64,000 bases of DNA from Neobacillus sp. Marseille-Q6967. Lineage in GTDB: Bacteria; Bacillota; Bacilli; Bacillales; Cytobacillaceae. Below the pieces are notes generated by a model that worked only from the letters and a program-made list of their open reading frames with translations, was not told the origin of the DNA and searched no databases. Positions 25,695 through 34,377 of this stretch are shown here, piece after piece (within the stretch, counting starts at the first letter, position 1; each line of letters opens with the position of its first letter). Where the stretch lies: the NCBI RefSeq assembly GCF_946151075.1, contig NZ_OX267715.1:1093881-1157880 (forward strand), read 5' to 3'. The position numbers and the translations under genes are program-made.

Positions 25695-26901
25695 GAATTA
25701 TACCGAGGATGGAATTACATTCGGTCTAGAGTTAAAAAATTTAAGAAAAAGAGTAAGAAATTTTATTGATGAAAAAGTTATTCCTGCGGAAACGATATAT
25801 GAAAAAGGTGGGATCCATGCTGATCAAGTTCTACTAGAACTTCAGAATCAGGTGAAAGAAGAAGGTCTTTGGGCCCTAGGATTACCGAAAGAAATTGGCG
25901 GCGGTGGATTATCCTTTATGGATTATGTTCATATCAACGAAATCGTCGGCCGCTCAGAGCTCGCTATGTTCGCCCTAGGTACCCATACAGCACAAGATTC
26001 AACCATGCTGAATCTTTTCGGAACTCCTGAACAAAAAGAAAAATGGCTGTATCCAATGGTAAAGGGAGAAATCAACCCTTCCGTTGGATTAACGGAACCT
26101 GAAGTTGCCGGTTCAGATCCAACTTTAATCCAAACAACTGCGGTTCTAGATGGTGATGAATGGGTTATTAATGGGCATAAGTGGTTTACAACATTAGCGA
26201 ACAAGGCCGCTTTCACTACTGTGTTTTGTGTAACGGAACCAGATGCCAGCCGGCATAAAAGAGCCTCTATGATTATTGTTCCAACAGATACTCCAGGATA
26301 TGAAATTGTCCGAGTAATACCCACAATGGGACATCAACATGGCGGTCACTGCGAAATTAAACTAACCAATGTCCGGGTGCCTAAAGAGAACTTACTTGGA
26401 AACCGCGGCGAAGGGTTCGTAATTGCTCAAAAACGCTTAGGTCCGGGAAGAGTTTATCACTGTATGAGATGGTTAGGGCAGGCACAAAGAGCGTTTGACC
26501 TTATGTGTCAAAGAGCCAATTCCCGCTATGCCCATGGGTCACTATTAGCTGAGAAACAAATGATTCAAAAATTCATTGCCGATTCCGCAACAGAAATTCA
26601 AGCTGCTCGATTAATGACTTTTGAGGCCGCTAAGAAAATCGACCAAGGTGACGAAGCTCACATCGAGATTGCGATGATTAAAGTTTTTGGTGCGAAAGTT
26701 CTTCACGATGTCATTGACCGGGCAATTCAAGTTCATGGTGCACTGGGCGTCACTGGGGATACTCCACTAGAAAAAATGTACCGGGAAGCACGCTACGCTC
26801 GAATATATGACGGTCCTGATGAAGTGCATACCGCTTCAATCGCCCGGAGAATTTTGAAGCTTTACAAAGAGGGCGGAAACTGGAGCCCTGAAAGAGAATA
26901 A
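25687..26901 (+). CDS. Acyl-CoA dehydrogenase, ACAD10/ACAD11-like clade
   Basis: A 404-residue acyl-CoA dehydrogenase. GLTEPEVAGSDPT near residue 138, LGPGRVYHCMRW near residue 255 and YDGPDEVH near residue 378 mark the ACAD10/11-like clade. ATG 25687 is 9 bases after GAGGGAG; a TTG at 25678 abuts that site. The gene starts inside the racemase-like gene, so the two are coupled and probably act in sequence on the same acyl-CoA. The closest relative in the window appears to be the protein at 35716. Confidence 0.88.
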   Translation: MSRNYTEDGITFGLELKNLRKRVRNFIDEKVIPAETIYEKGGIHADQVLLELQNQVKEEGLWALGLPKEIGGGGLSFMDYVHINEIVGRSELAMFALGTHTAQDSTMLNLFGTPEQKEKWLYPMVKGEINPSVGLTEPEVAGSDPTLIQTTAVLDGDEWVINGHKWFTTLANKAAFTTVFCVTEPDASRHKRASMIIVPTDTPGYEIVRVIPTMGHQHGGHCEIKLTNVRVPKENLLGNRGEGFVIAQKRLGPGRVYHCMRWLGQAQRAFDLMCQRANSRYAHGSLLAEKQMIQKFIADSATEIQAARLMTFEAAKKIDQGDEAHIEIAMIKVFGAKVLHDVIDRAIQVHGALGVTGDTPLEKMYREARYARIYDGPDEVHTASIARRILKLYKEGGNWSPERE

Positions 26902-26919
26902 ACTAGGGAGGCTGAAAAA

Positions 26920-27708
26920 ATGGAGAATCAAGCGGTCATCACTGAGGTGAAAGACGGATATGCGATTGTAACCTTAAATCAACCAAATGCGTTAAATGCC
27001 CTCTCTACTGAGATTGTTGAAGGGTTAACCGAAAGCATGAATAGGTTAAAGCATGATCCTGCTATCCGTGCGGTAATTTTAACTGGTCATGGCAGGGCGT
27101 TCTGCGCAGGAGGGAATATTAAAGGATTCTCTGATGTTACGTCAGCTGCTGGCGGCAGAAAATACATGCAAGATCATACTGGATTTTTAAAAGATTTAGC
27201 TCAAATGGAGAAGCCGGTTATTGCAGCTGTTAATGGCTATGCAGTTGGTGCTGGACTTAGTATTGCTATTGCCTGTGACGTTGTTATAGCGGTTCCATAC
27301 GCCAAGTTTGCTTTAGGTTTTCACAAGCTGGGCCTCGTTCCTGATCTCGGAGCATTATATCATTTACCAAGAGTTGTGGGTATGGCACGGGCAAAAGAAT
27401 TAGCATTCTCAGATCGTACCCTTTCAGCTACAGAGGCAAAAGAATATGGCATTTGTTTAGAGGTGGTCGAAGAGGGGCAGTTATTAAACCGCGCTGAGGA
27501 GCTGGCAGCATCTTTTGCTGCAAGTCCAACAATCGCAATTGGATTAGCAAAATCTATTTTAAACCGCAGCTTTGAATCTTCTTTAGAAGACATTCTCCGT
27601 GAAGAGGCACTTGTACAGGGTATTTCATTTACTACTGTAGATCACAAAGAAGGTGTTCGGGCATTCCTTGAAAAATCCAAACCAACGTTTACAGGTTCCT
27701 ATTTATAA
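26920..27708 (+). CDS. Enoyl-CoA hydratase/isomerase (PaaG-like crotonase)
   Basis: A 262-residue crotonase-fold enzyme. AFCAGGNIKG near residue 64 and AVNGYAVGAGLSIA near residue 105 form the oxyanion hole. LGLVPDLGALYHLPRVVG near residue 132 has Asp rather than Glu, the pattern of PaaG-type delta-3,delta-2-enoyl-CoA isomerases and some ring-chemistry enzymes. AGGGAGG precedes the ATG. It lies within the operon starting at 24528. Hydratase activity is possible but isomerase activity fits the active-site loop better. Confidence 0.87.
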   Translation: MENQAVITEVKDGYAIVTLNQPNALNALSTEIVEGLTESMNRLKHDPAIRAVILTGHGRAFCAGGNIKGFSDVTSAAGGRKYMQDHTGFLKDLAQMEKPVIAAVNGYAVGAGLSIAIACDVVIAVPYAKFALGFHKLGLVPDLGALYHLPRVVGMARAKELAFSDRTLSATEAKEYGICLEVVEEGQLLNRAEELAASFAASPTIAIGLAKSILNRSFESSLEDILREEALVQGISFTTVDHKEGVRAFLEKSKPTFTGSYL

Positions 27709-27727
27709 TTTTAAAGGGGGAAAACAG

Positions 27728-28708
27728 ATGAAGAAATGGCTGGTAAAACAAATTGGTGAACCTAAGGACGTCCTGCATTTAGTAGAAAGTCCAAAACCAG
27801 TACCACAGGAGGATGAGATCCTAATAAATGTAAAAGCAGCAGCACTTAACTTTTTTGATATTCTCTTATGCCAGGGAAAATATCAAGAAAAGCCGCCGCT
27901 GCCATTTACCTTTGGTTCAGAAGTATCCGGTGTGGTTGTAAAAGCAAAAGAGGGCAGCCGGTTTAAAGAAGGTCAGCGGGTACTTGCTTTACCTAAATTA
28001 CCAAATGGCGGACTCTCCGAGTACATCTCTGTAAGTGAGAGTTCTGTTTATCCAATTCCAGACTCCATGAGCTGGAATGATGCTGCAGCACTGTTTATTA
28101 CATATCATACCTCTTACTATGCGTTATTTGATCGTGCCGGACTCCAGGAAGGAGAAGTATTGCTGGTTCATGCAGGTGCAGGTGGAGTAGGGTCCGCTGC
28201 AATCCAATTGGGAAAAGCCGCAGGTGCTTACGTTATTGCAACTGCTGGAGGGCCGGAAAAAGTTCAGATTTGCCGTGAACTTGGTGCCGACATGGTTGTT
28301 GACTACTTAAATGAAGATTTTGTAGAAGTTGTCAAGAAAGAAACAAATGGAAAAGGTGCAAACGTTATTTATGATCCAGTCGGTGGCAACGTGTTTGACC
28401 GTTCGAGAAAATGTATCAGCTTTGACGGAAGAATTCTTGTTATCGGGTTTGCTGGAGGAGAGATTCCGACTATTCCAGCCAATCACGTGCTAATTAAAAA
28501 TTACTCCATCGTAGGTGTTCACTGGGGATTAATGAATCGTTTAACCCCAACAAGAGTATTCACTGAACACGAAGAATTAATGAACCTTTATGAACAAGGG
28601 AAAATCAAGCCGCTCATATATAAAGAATATAGCTTAGAACAAGTACCTCAAGCATTAGAAGAACTAGCAACACGAAAAACATGGGGCAAAGTGGTTATAA
28701 AATTGTAG
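27728..28708 (+). CDS. NADPH:quinone oxidoreductase family MDR enzyme
   Basis: A 326-residue zinc-independent MDR protein. GSEVSGVVVKAKEG is near residue 60, and the NADPH motif HAGAGGVGSAAIQLGKAAGA near residue 145 is intact. GADMVVDY near residue 190 and the C-terminal GKVVIKL are typical of this family. ATG 27728 follows AAAGGGGG; the longer in-frame reading would overlap the hydratase. It may reduce an enoyl-CoA or another enone. It differs clearly from the MDR protein at 15601. Confidence 0.87.
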   Translation: MKKWLVKQIGEPKDVLHLVESPKPVPQEDEILINVKAAALNFFDILLCQGKYQEKPPLPFTFGSEVSGVVVKAKEGSRFKEGQRVLALPKLPNGGLSEYISVSESSVYPIPDSMSWNDAAALFITYHTSYYALFDRAGLQEGEVLLVHAGAGGVGSAAIQLGKAAGAYVIATAGGPEKVQICRELGADMVVDYLNEDFVEVVKKETNGKGANVIYDPVGGNVFDRSRKCISFDGRILVIGFAGGEIPTIPANHVLIKNYSIVGVHWGLMNRLTPTRVFTEHEELMNLYEQGKIKPLIYKEYSLEQVPQALEELATRKTWGKVVIKL

Positions 28709-28718
28709 GGATTAAAAC

Positions 28719-28742
28719 TAATATTTCGTAAAACGAAAATTA
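28719..28742 (+). promoter_or_regulatory. Small intercistronic hairpin
   Basis: TAAT-A-TTTCGT pairs with ACGAAAATTA around AAA, giving 10 bp with one bulged A. No U-tract follows, and the SDR ribosome site lies just after it. It could tune translation or mRNA decay inside the operon. Confidence 0.3.
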
Positions 28743-28759
28743 GGAAAGGGGAGGAAAGT

Positions 28760-29527
28760 ATGAAAATTCAGGAATCCATTGCATTAGTAACGGGTGGAGC
28801 TTCAGGTCTTGGAGAAGCAACTGTTCGAAATATTGTTCAAAATGGCGGTAAAGCTGCTATCTTAGATCTTTCCGAAGAAAGAGGAAATAGATTAGTAGAA
28901 GAACTTGGTGGGAATGCTATTTTCTTTAAAACCAATGTAACGAGCGAAGAAGATGTCCAAAAGGCGATTGATGGTACGATTGCAAGGTTTGGCAGCATTA
29001 ATACCGTTGTAAACTGCGCAGGGATTGGAAATCCTGAAAAAACCGTCAGCAGGGGAAAAGCACACGGATATGAAAGCTTTAAGAATGTGATTGAAATTAA
29101 TTTAATCGGTACCTTTAACGTCATCCGACTAGCAGCTGAAAAATTAGTAGAAAACCAGCCAGATGTTGAAGGAGAACGCGGAGTCATTATAAATACTGCA
29201 TCTGTCGCAGCTTTTGACGGCCAAATTGGTCAAGCTGCCTATAGTGCCTCAAAAGGTGGAGTCGTTGGAATGACCCTGCCAATTGCCCGTGACCTTGCGA
29301 AATCCGGTGTCAGAGTGGTGACCATTGCACCAGGATTAATTGAAACTCCTTTATTCGGAACATTGTCTGATAAAGCTAGAACGGCCCTTGAAGCACAAGT
29401 TCCATTCCCATCAAGACTTGGACGCCCATCCGAATATGCCCAGCTGGCACAATCTATTATCGAAAATGTTTTACTTAACGGTGAAACAATCCGCTTAGAT
29501 GGTGCGATTCGAATGGCACCTAGATAA
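28760..29527 (+). CDS. SDR, HSD10-like 3-hydroxyacyl-CoA (2-methyl-3-hydroxybutyryl-CoA) dehydrogenase
   Basis: A 255-residue classical [11 protein letters not shown] near residue 11 binds NAD, NCAGIG near residue 91 follows, and the catalytic Ser is in [10 protein letters not shown] and the Tyr/Lys in YSASKGG near residue 160. The run PGLIETPLF followed by [16 protein letters not shown] is the hallmark of the HSD17B10 family, which oxidises 2-methyl-3-hydroxyacyl-CoA and other 3-hydroxyacyl-CoA esters. GGGGAGG precedes the ATG. Placed after dehydrogenase and hydratase genes, it gives the third beta-oxidation step. It is well suited to methyl-branched substrates. Confidence 0.9.
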   Translation: MKIQESIALVTGGASGLGEATVRNIVQNGGKAAILDLSEERGNRLVEELGGNAIFFKTNVTSEEDVQKAIDGTIARFGSINTVVNCAGIGNPEKTVSRGKAHGYESFKNVIEINLIGTFNVIRLAAEKLVENQPDVEGERGVIINTASVAAFDGQIGQAAYSASKGGVVGMTLPIARDLAKSGVRVVTIAPGLIETPLFGTLSDKARTALEAQVPFPSRLGRPSEYAQLAQSIIENVLLNGETIRLDGAIRMAPR

Positions 29528-29567
29528 AAATAAAAATAGCTTACTAGAATAGAAAAGGATGGTATCG

Positions 29568-30326
29568 ATGAAATTATTCAATCTAGAAAATAAAGTAGCA
29601 ATCGTAACAGGCGGCAATAGAGGACTAGGGCGAGCAATGGCACTGGCTTTGGCTGAAGCAGGAGCTAATGTTGTTATTGTTGGCAGGGATGAGGAAAAAA
29701 ATCAACAGGTCGTTTCAGAGGTTCAAGAAATAGGCAGGAAGGCTATCAGCCTTTCTACAGACCTCCGAGACGTTGATGCCATTGGAGAGATGGTAACCAC
29801 TGTTGTAGAGAAGTTCGGCAGACTAGATGTTTTAGTTAACAACGCTGGTGTGTCTCATACTGGCAGAGCTTTGGAAGTAACAGAAAAAGATTGGGATAAG
29901 GTAATGGATTTAAACGTAAAATCTCTTTTCTTCTGCTGCCAGGCCGCAGCAAAAGTAATGAAGGAGCAAGGATCCGGAAAAATCATCAACCTTGCGTCTG
30001 TTGCAGGAGCTGTAGGTGATTTAGGAATTTCTGCTTATACCGCCAGTAAATCTGCCGTGATCAATCTAACAAGGTCACTCGCGTTGGAATGGGTCCGGTA
30101 TGGAATCCAGGTGAATGCAATTGGTCCTGCTTATATTGAAACCGACATGAACACGGAAGAATTAGCCAATCCAAAAGTTCGGGGGAAAATCGTTGGCAAA
30201 ACACCTATGCAGCGGTTAGGTGAACCAGAGGAATTGGCTGGAACTGTTATTTTACTTGCATCTGATGCTAGCAGTTATATCACGGGGCAAACCATCTTTG
30301 TAGATGGCGGCTGGCTTGCACAATAA
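29568..30326 (+). CDS. SDR family oxidoreductase (FabG-like)
   Basis: A 252-residue classical [11 protein letters not shown] near residue 13, NNAGVS near residue 88, Ser in ASVAGAVGD near residue 141 and YTASKSAV near residue 155 are intact. The C-terminus [16 protein letters not shown] is typical. ATG 29568 lies 8 bases after AAAAGGA; the in-frame ATG at 29559 overlaps that site. It may oxidise a hydroxyl group in the same pathway; substrate class (3-hydroxyacyl-CoA, sugar acid or alcohol) cannot be told from sequence. Confidence 0.88.
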   Translation: MKLFNLENKVAIVTGGNRGLGRAMALALAEAGANVVIVGRDEEKNQQVVSEVQEIGRKAISLSTDLRDVDAIGEMVTTVVEKFGRLDVLVNNAGVSHTGRALEVTEKDWDKVMDLNVKSLFFCCQAAAKVMKEQGSGKIINLASVAGAVGDLGISAYTASKSAVINLTRSLALEWVRYGIQVNAIGPAYIETDMNTEELANPKVRGKIVGKTPMQRLGEPEELAGTVILLASDASSYITGQTIFVDGGWLAQ

Positions 30327-30353
30327 TTTTATCTTTTAGAGGTGGTATTCCGT

Positions 30354-31412
30354 ATGACAAGCACTATGAAAGCTGCCATTTATTATGGACCGCGGGACTT
30401 ACGAGTTGAAAGTGTTCAGGTTCCTGAAATCGGACCAAACGATATTTTATTAAAGGTTAAATACTGTGGAATCTGTGGTTCAGATGTTCATGGCTATGGT
30501 ACCGGATTATACATTCGTAAAGGGCAGATTATGGGGCATGAATTTTCCGGAGAGGTCGTCAAGGTCGGACATAATGTCCAAGGAATCCGTGTTGGAGAAA
30601 GGGGTACCGGATTCTATGCGGGGGTTTGCGGTACTTGCTTCTGGTGTAAAAGTCATCAATATACCCTGTGTCCGGATCTATTTAAAAACTCTACTGGTTA
30701 TGGCCTCCCTGGGGCCTTTGCAGAGTATGTCAAAATCCCTAATGCTATTCCAGGGGTGAGTTTTCATCACATCCCAGATGAAATTGATGATATGACAGCC
30801 GCCACCATTGAACCAGTTTCAGTATCAGCCTACACCGTCGAGCTTTGTCAGCCAGAACCAGGAGATCAAGTGGTGGTGATGGGAGCTGGCTTAATTGGGA
30901 ATGTCGTTATGCAGGTATTTAAAGCTTCATCTGTTGAAAAAGCAATTGTCACGGAGGTTTCGGATCTCAGACTCCAGGCTGCTATTCAGTCAGGGGCGGA
31001 TACCGTCATCAATGCAGCTAAAGAAAATGTTGTCCAAAGACTAAAAGACATTACCGGGGTTGGACCATATCACTTTAATGAAGGGGCCATGGCAGATATC
31101 GTTGTCGATGCAGCAGGAGCACCATCAGCTGTTGAGCAATCGTTTGAAATTGTCCGCAGCGGCGGCACGATTGCTTTTGTCGGTCTTCCTGAGAAAAAAG
31201 CCCAAATCGATACAACGAAAATTGTTCATAAAATGCCAAAAGTAATAGGAGCTCTAGGCGGAAACTTTATTTCATCCATTTCTCTATTAAAAGAAGGAAA
31301 GGTAAAGACCCGTCATTTAGTCACACACACCTATCCAATAGAGAATGTACAAGAAGCGTTTGAAACACAGATGGATCCGCATAAGTCAGTGAAAGTCATG
31401 ATCGAGTACTAG
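30354..31412 (+). CDS. Zinc-dependent alcohol dehydrogenase (MDR, butanediol/threonine dehydrogenase type)
   Basis: A 352-residue zinc MDR enzyme. Catalytic-zinc ligands are expected at Cys in CGICGSDVHG near residue 38 and His/Glu in MGHEFSGEV near residue 64. The structural zinc lobe is CGTCFWCKSHQYTLC near residue 92 with four Cys. The NAD motif reads GAGLIGNVVMQ near residue 175. ATG 30354 is 8 bases after AGAGGTGG; GTG 30342 lies inside that site. It differs from the two zinc-free MDR proteins nearby. With the E1/E2 genes downstream it might belong to acetoin/2,3-butanediol use, but it sits among acyl-CoA genes. Confidence 0.88.
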   Translation: MTSTMKAAIYYGPRDLRVESVQVPEIGPNDILLKVKYCGICGSDVHGYGTGLYIRKGQIMGHEFSGEVVKVGHNVQGIRVGERGTGFYAGVCGTCFWCKSHQYTLCPDLFKNSTGYGLPGAFAEYVKIPNAIPGVSFHHIPDEIDDMTAATIEPVSVSAYTVELCQPEPGDQVVVMGAGLIGNVVMQVFKASSVEKAIVTEVSDLRLQAAIQSGADTVINAAKENVVQRLKDITGVGPYHFNEGAMADIVVDAAGAPSAVEQSFEIVRSGGTIAFVGLPEKKAQIDTTKIVHKMPKVIGALGGNFISSISLLKEGKVKTRHLVTHTYPIENVQEAFETQMDPHKSVKVMIEY

Positions 31413-31438
31413 AATCTAAGTTTTAAAGGAGATAACGA

Positions 31439-32206
31439 ATGAGACTAAAAGATAAAGTTGCCATTATTACAGGTGCAGGCAGTGGTCAAGGAAAAGCAGC
31501 AGCGAAAATATTCGCTCGCGAGGGAGCTGTCGTCATCATTGCGGAATGGAATGAAGTTAACGGAAAACAGGTCGAAGATGAAATAAATGCTGCTGGACAG
31601 GAAGCACTTTTCATTCAAACTGATGTTTCTAATGAAAATAATATCATTGCTCTTGTTGACGAAGTAATGAAACGATATGGAAAGATTGATGTTCTATTTA
31701 ATAATGCTGGAGTAGGTTTTTCTTCTAATTCAAAATACAAAATGGACCGATTAACCGAAACACCACTTCAAGATTGGAACCAGATTCTCTCCATAAATTT
31801 AAATGGAGTTTACTTATTATCAAAATATGTGATTCCTATTATGAAAAAGCAAAATGGCGGCAGCATTATTAATAATTCCTCACTTAACGGCATAATCGGT
31901 GTTCCAGGTGCGGATGCCTATACGGCTTCAAAAGGTGCGGTGGTAGCTCTCACGAGAGTAATGGCCGTTGACTATGGGAAATACAATATTCGAGTTAATT
32001 GTATATGCCCAGGTGCAATCGATACACCCATGATTGCTGAGGTAATGAATAATGAGGCTTTCTATAGTGCTTTTACAAGTAATCCCTTACGAAGAGTAGG
32101 AAAGCCAGAGGAAATTGCAAATGCTGCGTTATTCCTAGCTTCAGAAGAGTCAAGTTATATAACAGGATTGATTATGCCAGTAGATGGCGGAGTAGCAGCC
32201 CAATAA
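31439..32206 (+). CDS. SDR family oxidoreductase
   Basis: A 255-residue classical SDR with TGAGSGQGKAAA near residue 12 (Gln in place of the common Ile/Leu), NNAGVG near residue 88, catalytic Ser in NNSSLNGIIG near residue 143 and YTASKGAV near residue 161. The C-terminus SSYITGLIMPVDGGV is standard. AAAGGAGAT precedes the ATG. It is the third intact SDR of the operon; presumably each acts on a different hydroxy intermediate. Confidence 0.87.
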   Translation: MRLKDKVAIITGAGSGQGKAAAKIFAREGAVVIIAEWNEVNGKQVEDEINAAGQEALFIQTDVSNENNIIALVDEVMKRYGKIDVLFNNAGVGFSSNSKYKMDRLTETPLQDWNQILSINLNGVYLLSKYVIPIMKKQNGGSIINNSSLNGIIGVPGADAYTASKGAVVALTRVMAVDYGKYNIRVNCICPGAIDTPMIAEVMNNEAFYSAFTSNPLRRVGKPEEIANAALFLASEESSYITGLIMPVDGGVAAQ

Positions 32207-32291
32207 ATTTTGAAAGAATCGTAGATGTGAGTTGGTAATTTTCCGCAGAATCCCTGCGCTAAATTTTTATAAGAATAAAGGAGTGAGTACT

Positions 32292-33296
32292 TTGGCTGAA
32301 ATCTACCAGAAAGAAATCAAGCTTAGTGATTACAAAAAAGAAGATTTAGTTAAGTTTTATAAAGAAATGGTGAAAATTAGGAAGTTTGATGAAAATTTGA
32401 TTCGTTTGATGCATGAGGGAAAAGTTTCAGGATTCTACCATTCTGGCATCGGTTCAGAGAGTGTATCTGTAGGTTCTATTACGAATATCCTCCGCGATGA
32501 AGATTATATTTTCTACAATCACAGAGGCTGCAACCAAAAGATTGCTAAAGGAGTACCTCTCTCAAAAATTTACGGAGACTTCTTAGGAACAGTTGAGGGA
32601 ACTACGAGAGGACTTGGTGCAGGAATTGTACATAGTGCCGATCCATCAAGAGGTGTTTTAGGACAATGCGGAACCATTGGATCACAGTTTAATATTGTCG
32701 TCGGTACAGCTTATTCAGCAAAACTAAGAGGTACTGATCAAGTTTCAGTATGTTATTTCGGTGACGGTGCAGCATCACGTGAACCATTACATGGATCGCT
32801 TAACTGGGCCGGTTTGTATAAGCTGCCAGTCGTTTATATTTGTGAAAATAATGGCTATGCTATTTCATCAACATTTGAAGAAACCCACTCTGTTAGAGAG
32901 CATCTTGCTGATTGGGCTTGGGGATATGGAATTCCAAGCTGTGTTGTGGATGGTAACGATGTCCTCTTGATGCAAGAGGTTGTGAAGGAAGCTGTCGAAA
33001 GAGCAAAAAGAGGGGAAGGTCCAACCTTTATCGAGGCAAAAACATTCCGTCACAGAGGTCATTATGAGGGAGACACTTATGATTATGTTGATCAATCTGT
33101 GTATAAGGATTGGAAAGAAAATCGCGATCCGATTAAAAATTTCAAGAAACAATTACTTGAAAATGAAATTTGTACTGACGATGAACTAAAAAATGTAGAA
33201 GAGACATTGGATCAACAGATCCTTGAAGCCATTAAAGTAGCGGAAGAAGCTCCACTGCCAGATCCAAATAGAATTTATGAAGGACTATTTGCCTAA
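32292..33296 (+). CDS. TPP-dependent dehydrogenase E1 component, alpha subunit (AcoA/BCKDH type)
   Basis: A 334-residue E1 alpha subunit of a 2-oxoacid or acetoin dehydrogenase complex. The thiamine diphosphate motif runs from GDGAASREP near residue 157 to ENNGYAIS near residue 185. FRHRGHYEGD near residue 257 carries the conserved E1 alpha loop. TTG 32292 follows AAGGAG with 8-base spacing and gives MAEIYQKEI; the upstream in-frame codons lie in a stretch without coding character. It is followed at 12 bases by E1 beta. Length and motifs match acetoin dehydrogenase alpha and branched-chain 2-oxoacid E1 alpha about equally. Confidence 0.88.
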   Translation: MAEIYQKEIKLSDYKKEDLVKFYKEMVKIRKFDENLIRLMHEGKVSGFYHSGIGSESVSVGSITNILRDEDYIFYNHRGCNQKIAKGVPLSKIYGDFLGTVEGTTRGLGAGIVHSADPSRGVLGQCGTIGSQFNIVVGTAYSAKLRGTDQVSVCYFGDGAASREPLHGSLNWAGLYKLPVVYICENNGYAISSTFEETHSVREHLADWAWGYGIPSCVVDGNDVLLMQEVVKEAVERAKRGEGPTFIEAKTFRHRGHYEGDTYDYVDQSVYKDWKENRDPIKNFKKQLLENEICTDDELKNVEETLDQQILEAIKVAEEAPLPDPNRIYEGLFA

Positions 33297-33308
33297 GGAG
33301 GGGTAAGG

Positions 33309-34304
33309 ATGAGTACATCAGTAAAAGTAAAAACGATTTCAATGCGGGATGCGATTCTTGAAGCATTAACAGAGGAAATGGAACGGGATCCGAAAACTGT
33401 ATTATTCGGTGAGGACGTAGGGAAATTTGGAGGTATAAATGCAGTAACAAAAGGATTATATGAAAAGTTCGGAAAAGAACGTGTGTTCGATACTCCGATT
33501 GCTGAAACGACTATCGTAGGGGCTGCCTTAGGGATGGCCATTACAGGCTTAAGGCCAATTCCTGAATTGCAATTTGGGGATTTTGTAGGAATAGCATTCG
33601 ATGAAGTGTTTAACAAGCTCGGAAAATGGCGTTATATGCACGGCGGCCAAATGGAAGTGCCTGTCACCCTTCGTTTGCCAGTTGGTATTGCCGGAGGCGC
33701 TGGTCCGGAGCATTCGCAAAGTCCACAGGCATTATTTATGCATGCTCCAGGCGTTCATATCGCGATTCCGTCTACACCAGCTGATGCAAAAGGCTTATTG
33801 AAAACTGCGATTCGCGACAATAATGCGGTTCTCTTCTTTGAACATAAGCTTCTTTATGGAATGAAGGGGGAAGTTCCAGAGGGGGAATACCTGATTCCAT
33901 TAGGAAAAGCAGATGTAAAACGTCAGGGAAGCGATGTAACGATTATCGCTACTGCTCTCCAAGTCCATACGGCTTTAGATGCTGCTAAAAAGCTAGCCGC
34001 TGAAGGTATTGAGGTGGAAGTCGTTGATCCACGGACACTTGCCCCATTAGACAAGGATACCATTCTTGAATCTGTTCGCAAAACCGGCCGTGTGTTGATT
34101 GTCCATGAAGAACCTAAAACAGGCGGCTGCGGGGCAGAAATAGCTGCACAAATTTCTGAGGAAGCTTTGTTCGATCTTCATGCGCCTATTAAGCGTATCG
34201 GCAGCCCGGATGTTCCAATTGCTCAAAGTATCTATTTAGAGCAGTTTTATCGTCCAAGCGAAGAACAAATCATTGAAGCAGTAAGAGAATTAGTAGAGTA
34301 CTAA
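33309..34304 (+). CDS. TPP-dependent dehydrogenase E1 component, beta subunit (AcoB/BCKDH type)
   Basis: A 331-residue E1 beta subunit. LFGEDVGKFGG near residue 36, DTPIAETTIVGAALGMA near residue 61 and the potassium-site region around GAGPEHSQSPQALF near residue 134 are intact. The C-terminal transketolase fold includes VEVVDPRTLAPLD near residue 238. AAGGAGGGG precedes the ATG. It forms an alpha2-beta2 E1 with the gene before it. A hairpin follows before the E2 gene. Confidence 0.9.
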   Translation: MSTSVKVKTISMRDAILEALTEEMERDPKTVLFGEDVGKFGGINAVTKGLYEKFGKERVFDTPIAETTIVGAALGMAITGLRPIPELQFGDFVGIAFDEVFNKLGKWRYMHGGQMEVPVTLRLPVGIAGGAGPEHSQSPQALFMHAPGVHIAIPSTPADAKGLLKTAIRDNNAVLFFEHKLLYGMKGEVPEGEYLIPLGKADVKRQGSDVTIIATALQVHTALDAAKKLAAEGIEVEVVDPRTLAPLDKDTILESVRKTGRVLIVHEEPKTGGCGAEIAAQISEEALFDLHAPIKRIGSPDVPIAQSIYLEQFYRPSEEQIIEAVRELVEY

Positions 34305-34313
34305 ACTATGATA

Positions 34314-34342
34314 CCGAATGCATCCTAATGGGATGTATTCGG
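34314..34342 (+). promoter_or_regulatory. 12-bp intercistronic hairpin between E1 beta and E2
   Basis: CCGAATGCATCC pairs with GGATGTATTCGG (one G-U) around TAATG. GGGATTTG follows with no proper U-tract. It may attenuate or protect mRNA and so set the E1 to E2 ratio. Confidence 0.6.
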
Positions 34343-34377
34343 GGATTTGTACATACCATTATAAGGAGGAGTTAAGG

